Shown: piece by piece, positions 39,391 to 46,566 of the stretch
Position numbering within the stretch: position 1 is the first letter of the stretch
How the letters are laid out: the number at the start of each line of letters is the position of its first letter
DNA from: Herminiimonas arsenitoxidans
Lineage (GTDB): Bacteria > Pseudomonadota > Gammaproteobacteria > Burkholderiales > Burkholderiaceae_D
DNA: 64,000 nucleotides
Assembly (NCBI RefSeq): GCF_900130075.1
Contig: NZ_LT671418.1
Span: 930,001 to 994,000 of the forward strand
Direction: 5' to 3'
Notes under the pieces: generated by a model
The model's database searches: none
What the model was told of the DNA's origin: nothing
What the model saw: only the letters and a program-made list of their open reading frames with translations
Translations under genes and position numbers: made by a program

Positions 39391-39644
39391 TGCAAAACGA
39401 CATACAGCTCTATGTTCTGGCACTACTGCAAAAGAAATCCCGGCTACCGAAGGATTTTGACGATGCCAGCGATTTCATCTCAACTGGGATCATCGATTCA
39501 ATCGCTATCATCAAATTCATATTGGCACTGGAAGAAAAGTTCGATATAGAGATTACCGACAGCGATCTTGAGTCCGAACAATTTCGTTCAGTACAAGGAT
39601 TAGCCATGATGATCAGCAAAAAAACCGGAACTACTCACTCATGA
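39390..39644 (+). CDS. stand-alone acyl carrier protein
   Basis: An 84-residue acidic, helical protein with the ACP fold. Ser37 in GIIDSIAI is the expected 4'-phosphopantetheine attachment site (the usual DSL is DSI here), and helix III has FDIEITDSDLESEQF. It differs from the housekeeping ACP of fatty acid synthesis and is embedded in the glycan cluster, overlapping both neighbours (1 base upstream, 4 bases ATGA downstream). It probably carries the acyl group used to decorate the sugar. Confidence 0.9.
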   Translation: MQNDIQLYVLALLQKKSRLPKDFDDASDFISTGIIDSIAIIKFILALEEKFDIEITDSDLESEQFRSVQGLAMMISKKTGTTHS

Positions 39645-40783
39645 TTACTCATTCAATAAGCATGATCGAGAGCACTGCATTCGGCCCCCTTCTCGGCAAC
39701 CTTGCGTCCGCAAGCGACATGCTCAACGAAGCCGAACTCTTCCTGTCACCAGCCTATCGTGGCCCACGTTTTCTGCTTGGTCGAAATGAACATAGCGCTG
39801 CATTGCTTCACACCGCCGGCATCGACTCCCTGATTGATGGCATCGTCGACGATCATGCCGACGGCACCACTTGGCAAGGAAAACCTGTGCTTGCCGGTGA
39901 AAACGTCCCAACCGATGCGATGATCGTTAATTGTTCAATGTCGATCGCGCCGGTATCGGCTTCACGCCGATTGCGCGCATTGCGCTTCAAGAGCAGTCTT
40001 AATTATGCGGATCTGATGGCGGCCCGGCCAGACCTGATACCGGCCCCTGCATTCGTCACGGAAATGCGGGCAAATCTAGTCGAGCATACATCTCGCTGGA
40101 ACGCTCTATATGCTCAATTGAAAGACGAAGAGTCTAAAACCATCTTCACCGATGTGCTACGCTTTCGCTTGACCGCCGATCCGCTATATATGGCGTCATA
40201 TTCCATACGTTTTTCCGATCAATACTTTGAAGATTTTCTGCCTCTACAGAATGCTATATTCGTCGATGCTGGCGGCTTCAATGGTGATACAACAGAGGAA
40301 TTCTGCAAACGATATCCAGATTATCGCGAAGTCATCTTGTTTGAGCCATCCGCCACCAACATGGCAGATGCCAAACTCAGATTGGCCGAACACCGCGATA
40401 TACGATTCATCGAACAAGGTATTTCCGATGCCCCCGGCACACTATGGTTCAACTCGGATGCCGGCTCCGCGAGCGCGGTGAGTACCGAGGGTGCATGTCG
40501 TATCGACGTCACCACACTCGACATCGCACTCAGTGATGCCGTCACGTTCATCAAAATGGATCTCGAAGGTTGGGAAATGAAAGCACTGGCTGGTGCAGAA
40601 CAACATATTCGCAACGATTATCCGACGCTGGCGATTTCGGTTTACCACAGCACCTCTGACTTCTGGCGTATCCCTGAATATATCGCCAGCATTCGGCAAG
40701 ACTATGACATTTACCTGCGTCATTACACGGAAGGCTGGTCAGAAACCGTGATGTTCTTTATCCCCAAAACCACAGCCGATTGA
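39641..40783 (+). CDS. FkbM-family methyltransferase with extra N-terminal domain
   Basis: A 380-residue protein. The C-terminal half (~200-380) is an FkbM-type SAM methyltransferase: FVDAGGFNGDTTEEF binds SAM, VILFEPSATNM follows, and FIKMDLEGWEMKALAGAEQHI is the family signature. The N-terminal ~190 residues have an alpha/beta look (LGRNEHSAALLHTAGIDSLIDG, PTDAMIVNCSMSIAP) and are not recognised; they may bind a sugar nucleotide. FkbM enzymes O-methylate sugars and other small molecules. The start overlaps the ACP stop by four bases. Confidence 0.87.
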   Translation: MITHSISMIESTAFGPLLGNLASASDMLNEAELFLSPAYRGPRFLLGRNEHSAALLHTAGIDSLIDGIVDDHADGTTWQGKPVLAGENVPTDAMIVNCSMSIAPVSASRRLRALRFKSSLNYADLMAARPDLIPAPAFVTEMRANLVEHTSRWNALYAQLKDEESKTIFTDVLRFRLTADPLYMASYSIRFSDQYFEDFLPLQNAIFVDAGGFNGDTTEEFCKRYPDYREVILFEPSATNMADAKLRLAEHRDIRFIEQGISDAPGTLWFNSDAGSASAVSTEGACRIDVTTLDIALSDAVTFIKMDLEGWEMKALAGAEQHIRNDYPTLAISVYHSTSDFWRIPEYIASIRQDYDIYLRHYTEGWSETVMFFIPKTTAD

Positions 40784-40796
40784 CTCGAAAGTTCCC

Positions 40797-41537
40797 ATGA
40801 CCGAATTCACACAACAACACGGCGTACGCGAAATTCGCCCCAAGATATTGTTTCAACAGATCGAAGAACGAAATCCAGATCGCAATGTAATGTTCAACGT
40901 CAGCATTCCGAGTAGCGCCATCGGCGGCATGACCTTGCTGGAGAGTTCGATTCTGGTTAGCTTGGCATCACTGACATCCGCCAGTATTTTTTTTGAATTC
41001 GGCACTTACATGGGGGCAACTAGCGTCCTGCTGGCAGCCAATTCGGCACCACACGCCAGGATCACGACGGTCGATCTCCCCCCGGCCAGTATCGACACTG
41101 CCAAACCAGACAGCGACGAAGTTACATTAATTCTGCAAAATGATATCGAAAACGATAACTACCTGCGTCGCACATTTGCTGAAAAGGGCGCGTTTTACAT
41201 CGACCGCGCCGACGCAGAAACGCAGAACAAGATTAAGCGTATTTACCACGACAGTCGCAGCCTCGATCCACAGGCACAAGACTTGGCAGGTCGCTTCGAT
41301 TTCATTTTTATCGATGGTGGCCACGACTACGACACGGTCGCCATCGATACCACGAATGCGCTAAAAATGGCAAAACCGGATGCAGTCATCATCTGGCACG
41401 ATTACCGCTCAAAAATCCATGGAGACGTGACCCGTTTTGTCGATCACTTCAGTCAGGAAATCCCACTGATTCATGTGCAAAACACCATGCTGGCTTTCAT
41501 GCTCAAAGGAAAATTCCGCAACCTGCTGCCGAATTGA
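40797..41537 (+). CDS. class I SAM-dependent methyltransferase
   Basis: A 246-residue Rossmann-fold methyltransferase of the Methyltransf_24 type. Motif I is FEFGTYMG (66-73) and the later IDGGHDYD (172-179) is the metal/SAM-linked acidic loop typical of sugar O-methyltransferases. It ends in a basic KGKFRNLLPN. It is 13 bases after the FkbM gene in the same transcription unit. The likely target is a hydroxyl of the glycan being built, by position only. Confidence 0.87.
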   Translation: MTEFTQQHGVREIRPKILFQQIEERNPDRNVMFNVSIPSSAIGGMTLLESSILVSLASLTSASIFFEFGTYMGATSVLLAANSAPHARITTVDLPPASIDTAKPDSDEVTLILQNDIENDNYLRRTFAEKGAFYIDRADAETQNKIKRIYHDSRSLDPQAQDLAGRFDFIFIDGGHDYDTVAIDTTNALKMAKPDAVIIWHDYRSKIHGDVTRFVDHFSQEIPLIHVQNTMLAFMLKGKFRNLLPN

Positions 41538-41565
41538 ACAACAGGCCACAAGAACGACCACGCAT

Positions 41566-42606
41566 ATGGAAATTTCCACAGAAAATCTGGAACCACAACG
41601 CATCGACTGGTATCGCACGCCAATCGACGCACAAGCACTCGGCCTCCTGACCAAGCGCAGCGACCGACAAGGCTGGCTGCATATAGGCGGCCATCTCCTG
41701 CTGCTCACCTGCACGGGCACCATAGCCTACCTTACCTATCTGCATCAGCTTTACTTGACTGCATTGGTAATGCTACTGATCCATGGCACCTGCTATTCAT
41801 TCTTGGGATGGGCCGGTGCCGGTCATGAACTGGTGCACCGTACTGTATTCAAGAACAAGGCATGCAATGAATTTTTTCTATTTCTGTTTGCCTTTTTGAG
41901 CTGGAATAATCCGATCTATTTTCGTGCCAGTCACATTCGCCACCATCAAAAAACTGTATTCACTGCTCACGATAGCGAAGTAAGATTGCCGCAGACACTC
42001 CGTTATACAGACTGGATCTGGTCACTAACCTTTGATGTGCCAGCAGCGTACCGTGCGTTGCGCATCGTCATCGAAAACAGTATGGGAATCATCAAGGGGC
42101 AATGGAGCTCGCGCCTGTTTACGGAAACTATGGGTGCAGAACGACGTCAGATCGCCATCTGGGCGCGTGCCGTGCTGCTCGGACATATAGCTTTAGCCGC
42201 AGCTTTTGTTCTGAGCGGACATTGGCCACTTCTGCTAATCATCACATTTGCCCCCTTCATCGCCGATTGGTTAAACAAGGTGCTAGCCTTGGCTCAGCAT
42301 TTCGGCATGCAACCGAACGTTTGCGATTACCGCGACAACAGTCGTACTGTGCTGCTGCACCCTGCACTGGCATTTTTATACTGGCAAATGAACTATCACA
42401 TAGAACATCACATGTATCCGGGCGTGCCGTTCTTTCAACTGAAAAATTTACGGCGCCAGTTGGAGTACGATCTGCCGATTGCCTCTAACGGGATTCTGCC
42501 ATTGCTAGTGGAAATGGCATTGATCAAAAAGCGGCAAGCGCAGTCAGATGCTCTTACCCAGTCTACTGCCCAAACCGATAACCTTATCCAAAAAGGAAGG
42601 CCATGA
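41566..42606 (+). CDS. membrane fatty acid desaturase family protein
   Basis: A 346-residue di-iron membrane enzyme. The three histidine boxes are HELVH (87-91), HIRHH (123-127) and HIEHH (278-282), with two membrane hairpins between them (~45-85, ~103-120, ~200-235). The spacing fits acyl-lipid or acyl-CoA desaturases and related hydroxylases. The start at 41566 is internal to a longer frame, chosen because it clears the preceding gene. It overlaps the next gene by four bases, so it belongs to the cluster. Desaturation or hydroxylation of the acyl group carried by the nearby ACP is an inference. Confidence 0.9.
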   Translation: MEISTENLEPQRIDWYRTPIDAQALGLLTKRSDRQGWLHIGGHLLLLTCTGTIAYLTYLHQLYLTALVMLLIHGTCYSFLGWAGAGHELVHRTVFKNKACNEFFLFLFAFLSWNNPIYFRASHIRHHQKTVFTAHDSEVRLPQTLRYTDWIWSLTFDVPAAYRALRIVIENSMGIIKGQWSSRLFTETMGAERRQIAIWARAVLLGHIALAAAFVLSGHWPLLLIITFAPFIADWLNKVLALAQHFGMQPNVCDYRDNSRTVLLHPALAFLYWQMNYHIEHHMYPGVPFFQLKNLRRQLEYDLPIASNGILPLLVEMALIKKRQAQSDALTQSTAQTDNLIQKGRP

Positions 42607-43727
42607 ATCAGCTACAAACCGGCCCTACAGGTAAACCAATCCTGATCTTCCCCGCCAGCATGCCGCGCTCGCTCGACTATCTCGAAAAATGTAAACGTGA
42701 TGGCCAAGCAGTAATCGGCTCATCATCGCTAGCCTACGATGTCTCAAAAGAAAAGTATCCGGCATGGGCTTACCTACCATACGTCAATGACCCGACCTTT
42801 AACGACGCGCTGCAAACCTTGATTGCAGAACGCAACATCGGTGGAATCTATACCCCAAATCCAGTAGTCTGGAATTATTTGAACAAGGTATTGAAAAAAA
42901 TTAGTCTCGATATCCGACTGGTCAACACATGGCCAATGAATGACGAGTTGAGCGGCTATCGCACCGCAATTTCCCGTGCTGCTTATGTGCTCGATAACCC
43001 GCTGTCATTAGCGTCCATGCATACGCCCAAACCTGCGCTGAGCAAGCTGCAAATTGCCTCTCTGTTCCGTCACGGCAATGTCATTCCAGGGATGTGCGAC
43101 GATGCAAAAATCAATGCCTTGTACGAGATCGCCCGCAATAGTTGCAGCGGCGACGTTGTCGAAATCGGCAGCGCCTTCGGCAAATCCGCATTCATACTAG
43201 CGCGCCTGTCACAATGTTACGGTATCGGCAAGGTCTTATGTATCGATCCCTGGAAAAGTGATTTCGTGATACAGAACGACAATGGAGGCTTAGTCGATAA
43301 TTGCATCGACCAATATGATTATGATGAAGCGCTGCGAGTGTTCGAAATGAATCTGTTGCCATACAGTGTCAACGACATCAATTATTTGCGCATGCCATCA
43401 AGCGAAGCGGCGCAGTATTACAAGTCGCAACGCAACGTGCAAAGCGAGTCGTTCGGCAACACCGAATATACGGGCCGGATCGCACTGCTACACATCGACG
43501 GCAACCACAGTTATGAAGCTGCCCAAGCCGACGTGGAAGCTTGGTGCACGCACGTATTACGCGGCGGCTGGATCATCATTGACGATTACATCTGGCCGTA
43601 CGGCGATGGACCACAACGCGTAGGCGATGAATTTCTCCGGCAGCATCAAGCAAAAATTGTCGTATCCTTCGTAATGGGCAGTGCGCTATTCATTCAGCTG
43701 TCGGCACCACTACAGATAACAGAGTAA
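42603..43727 (+). CDS. two-domain SAM-dependent methyltransferase
   Basis: A 374-residue protein. The N-terminal ~130 residues (KPILIFPASMPRSLDYLEKCKRDG) resemble a Rossmann-like pre-ATP-grasp or sugar-binding domain that I cannot name. Residues ~175-370 are a Methyltransf_24 domain with VVEIGSAFGKSAFILARL (from residue 185), LCIDPWKSDF, and LLHIDGNHSYE with a later IIIDDYIWPYGDGP. It is the third methyltransferase of the cluster and overlaps the desaturase gene by four bases (ATGA). Confidence 0.85.
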   Translation: MNQLQTGPTGKPILIFPASMPRSLDYLEKCKRDGQAVIGSSSLAYDVSKEKYPAWAYLPYVNDPTFNDALQTLIAERNIGGIYTPNPVVWNYLNKVLKKISLDIRLVNTWPMNDELSGYRTAISRAAYVLDNPLSLASMHTPKPALSKLQIASLFRHGNVIPGMCDDAKINALYEIARNSCSGDVVEIGSAFGKSAFILARLSQCYGIGKVLCIDPWKSDFVIQNDNGGLVDNCIDQYDYDEALRVFEMNLLPYSVNDINYLRMPSSEAAQYYKSQRNVQSESFGNTEYTGRIALLHIDGNHSYEAAQADVEAWCTHVLRGGWIIIDDYIWPYGDGPQRVGDEFLRQHQAKIVVSFVMGSALFIQLSAPLQITE

Positions 43728-43775
43728 TAGATCGCCAAAAAACATTTCAATCGTAGTCCTTTCCAAGTGCGCCCG

Positions 43776-44885
43776 ATGAACAAAAAAAAATTACATGTCA
43801 CCGAACCTTATCTGCCGCCACTGGAAGAATTTATTCCCTATCTGGAACAAATCTGGGAGAGCAAATGGTTGACCAATAATGGTCAATTTCATCAGGAGCT
43901 GGAACAGGCCTTATGCGATTACCTCGGCGTCAAACATCTCGCCCTTTTTTCCAACGGCACGCTGGCCTTGGTTACGGCACTACAGGCATTGCGCATAGGC
44001 GGCGAAGTCATCACAACGCCTTACAGTTTTGTGGCTACCACACACGCACTAAATTGGAACGGCATTAAACCGGTATTCGTCGATATTGATCCACTCACTT
44101 TCAACATAGATCCCAGTAAAATTGAAGCAGCCATAACACCTCAGACCACCGCGATCCTACCGGTACACGTCTATGGCAACCCATGTGCAACCGACGAAAT
44201 TCAGGTAATCGCCGACAAATATGGATTGAAAGTCATCTATGACGCTGCGCATGCGTTTGGCACCCGCCATGAAGGCCAGTCGATACTTGGTGCTGGTGAT
44301 CTATCCGTATTGAGTTTTCACGCGACAAAAGTTTTTAACACGTTTGAAGGTGGCGCCATCATTTGTCCAGATGCCAAAACCAAGCAACGCATCGATCACT
44401 TGAAAAATTTCGGCTTTGCCGATGAAGTCACGGTAGTTGCACCCGGCATTAATGCGAAGATGAATGAAATGCAAGCTGCGTTCGGATTGCTACAGCTAAA
44501 GCATATGGATAAAGTCTTTACCGAACGCCGGCGCATCGACCAAACATACCGCAGCACACTGCAAGGAATAAAGGGCTTGCATCTGCCACAAATTCCACCG
44601 CAAGTTGATCGTAACTATGCATACTTCCCCGTGCTAATCGACAACGATTTCCCGTTCGGACGTGATGCGCTGTACGACAAACTGCGTGCCCAAAATATCT
44701 TTGCGCGACGTTATTTTTATCCACTAATCAGCGAATTTCAGCCTTATCGCAACCTACCGTCAGCCTGCAAAGACAATCTGCCGGTTGCAACGCAACTGGC
44801 GCAACAAGTCCTGTGCCTGCCAATTTACCCAAATTTAAGCCACGCTGAGCAGATGTCTATCATTAACGCGCTTAAATCAGCCTGA
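43776..44885 (+). CDS. DegT/DnrJ/EryC1/StrS sugar aminotransferase
   Basis: A 369-residue PLP enzyme that converts a keto sugar nucleotide to an amino sugar using glutamate. Lys185 in SFHATKVFNTFEGG binds PLP, Asp156 in YDAAHAFG pairs with the cofactor nitrogen, and FSNGTLALVTAL binds phosphate. The family includes VioA, PglE and similar enzymes. ATG 43776 is preferred over a GTG at 43767. Nine consecutive A residues follow at 43782-43790, directly after the second codon. No dehydratase or nucleotidyltransferase gene is in the cluster, so the keto sugar must come from elsewhere. Confidence 0.93.
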   Translation: MNKKKLHVTEPYLPPLEEFIPYLEQIWESKWLTNNGQFHQELEQALCDYLGVKHLALFSNGTLALVTALQALRIGGEVITTPYSFVATTHALNWNGIKPVFVDIDPLTFNIDPSKIEAAITPQTTAILPVHVYGNPCATDEIQVIADKYGLKVIYDAAHAFGTRHEGQSILGAGDLSVLSFHATKVFNTFEGGAIICPDAKTKQRIDHLKNFGFADEVTVVAPGINAKMNEMQAAFGLLQLKHMDKVFTERRRIDQTYRSTLQGIKGLHLPQIPPQVDRNYAYFPVLIDNDFPFGRDALYDKLRAQNIFARRYFYPLISEFQPYRNLPSACKDNLPVATQLAQQVLCLPIYPNLSHAEQMSIINALKSA

Positions 44886-44924
44886 GACTGGCTCCCGAAG
44901 AAATAACGTCTTTATACCCTCCTC

Positions 44925-44948
44925 CTCGCTCTACCGGACGAGAGCGAG
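44925..44948 (+). terminator. putative terminator at the end of the glycan cluster
   Basis: CTCGCTCT / AGAGCGAG stem of eight base pairs with an eight-base loop, followed by a T-rich but not uniform ATTCCTTATTCT. It lies 40 bases after the aminotransferase stop and may separate that operon from the TPR gene. Confidence 0.55.
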
Positions 44949-45006
44949 ATTCCTTATTCTGTGAAATCAATAAGCATCTCCGTGCTCACTTGCACCAGAA
45001 ACGGCA

Positions 45007-46125
45007 ATGAAAAAACATAGATCAAAAGACTTATCGTCTTCCACCACGCACAACACCATCAGCGATTTGATGAAATTAGCGCTCAAGCAACAGCAATCCA
45101 CTCGCCTCGCTGATTCGGAAAAAAATTATAGGAAAATACTGGCATTGTCGCCGACCCATGCAGGCGCACTACGTCAACTCGGAATCCTCTTGCGCGCATC
45201 CGGTAGATCGCTGGAAGCATTGGAACCACTAAGCACTGCACAGGCAATACAACCCGACGACTCGCAGACTCATCTAGCATTGGGCAATGCCTTCCACGAT
45301 CTGGGGCGCTTGCAAGAAGCCGCCGCCTGCTACACCAAGGCTATTGAGATCAATCCGCAGTTCGCAGAAGCACATCACAATCTCGGCCACACCCTCAACC
45401 TGCAAGGATTGCAGCAAGATGCGGCAATTTGTTATCGCCAAGCGCTGGCACTCAATGTCGATTACGTCGATGCTTATCTCAATCTAGGCGGCATCTACAA
45501 AGAGCTAGAACAATTTACTGAAGCAGAAGACTGTTATCGCCAAATATTAAAACGTCAACCAAAGTCGGCCGAAGCGCATTACAACTTGGGCTGTACGTTT
45601 CAAGCACAAAATCATTTCGACCCGGCCATTACAGAATATCGACAAGCGATTAATCTGAAAAACGACCATCTCGATGCGCGCCTCAATCTCGGCACGACGC
45701 TATTTGCGCAGGGACACTACGATAATGCGATTGATTGTTATCGTGCATTATTGGCAATTGCCCCATCACATGCATCGGCATATTCCAATATGGGCTTGGC
45801 TCTCCAGGCACAAACCAAGCTCGGCGAAGCAGAATCCTGTTATCGCACAGCACTCAAGCTGGATCCGGCACGGGCAGATGTTTTTTGCAACCTTGGAGTG
45901 GTGCTAAATCTGATGGATCGTACAGCGGATGCATTACTCTGCTACCAAGAAGCAATTCAGCTACGAGATGATTACGCGCTGGCTTACAACAACATGGGGC
46001 TTACACTGATCAACCAAGGGCAACCAGAAGCGGCAATTGCCAGTTATCGGCGCGCGCTCGAGATCACCCCTGACTACGCCGAAGCGCACAGCAACCTGCT
46101 AATGACTTTGTTATATATGGAGTAA
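45007..46125 (+). CDS. tetratricopeptide repeat protein, ending where a GT41 domain would begin
   Basis: A 372-residue protein made almost entirely of about nine TPR units (from ~12 to ~360), each 34 residues with the W/L-G-Y-A-F-A-P pattern (for example LGNAFHDLGRLQEAAACYTKAIEINPQ). The last residues AHSNLLMTLLYME match the junction that in bacterial TPR-OGT proteins leads into the SPINDLY catalytic domain, but the frame stops there and no catalytic remnant follows. It could be a scaffold for the GT41 enzyme at 34129 or a truncated gene. It lies directly before the flagellin promoter region. Confidence 0.85.
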   Translation: MKKHRSKDLSSSTTHNTISDLMKLALKQQQSTRLADSEKNYRKILALSPTHAGALRQLGILLRASGRSLEALEPLSTAQAIQPDDSQTHLALGNAFHDLGRLQEAAACYTKAIEINPQFAEAHHNLGHTLNLQGLQQDAAICYRQALALNVDYVDAYLNLGGIYKELEQFTEAEDCYRQILKRQPKSAEAHYNLGCTFQAQNHFDPAITEYRQAINLKNDHLDARLNLGTTLFAQGHYDNAIDCYRALLAIAPSHASAYSNMGLALQAQTKLGEAESCYRTALKLDPARADVFCNLGVVLNLMDRTADALLCYQEAIQLRDDYALAYNNMGLTLINQGQPEAAIASYRRALEITPDYAEAHSNLLMTLLYME

Positions 46126-46441
46126 AGCTACGCCTAGCATAGTTGAGCGTTTATTTTTAGATAACAATCTATTCCACCGCAGTTGCACCTCCTCTGGATG
46201 CCACTTGTTTACTTATCGCATGTGGCTTAAGACATTTATTTATATCGCTCTCGAACATTTATTTAAAAAAATCTTCCATCAAAATTCGTAAAATTGCATG
46301 CATAACTGAGGAGCACATACACTTTCAAAAAACTTGAGGGTTAATTAAAAAAATATTTCCTTAAAGAATTTTCTAGTTAAGTCGAAGAACAAGTTGTCTG
46401 GCGCATGTTGAGACGGGACCGGAAAAAATTAAGTTATTTAT
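46126..46441. other. AT-rich spacer upstream of the flagellin promoter
   Basis: About 316 bases without a convincing frame, notably richer in A and T than the neighbours. The 11-base sequence ACATTTATTTA occurs twice (46232-46242 and 46255-46265), 23 bases apart. It may bind nucleoid proteins or regulators of fliC; I see no gene. Confidence 0.5.
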
Positions 46442-46468
46442 TAAACTTTTTCCAGTAGCGTCCGATAA
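46442..46468 (+). promoter_or_regulatory. sigma-28 (FliA) promoter of fliC
   Basis: TAAACTTT (46442-46449), an 11-base spacer and TCCGATAA (46461-46468) differ from the FliA consensus TAAAGTTT-N11-GCCGATAA by only two bases. It is 99 bases before the fliC start and gives an mRNA leader of about 90 bases that contains several GGA motifs. Confidence 0.88.
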
Positions 46469-46566
46469 AGGTAGTAACAACGACGGAAATACCTCCATAA
46501 AAAGGGATTCAGCCGAAGTTGCAGCACTTACGTCAGAATTCATCGACCTTTAACTGGAGAAATAAT

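Noticed and set aside
34129..46125. Possibility that the glycan cluster is a mobile island with integrase or attachment sites.
   Set aside because: No integrase, transposase, tRNA boundary or flanking direct repeats were seen at either edge.
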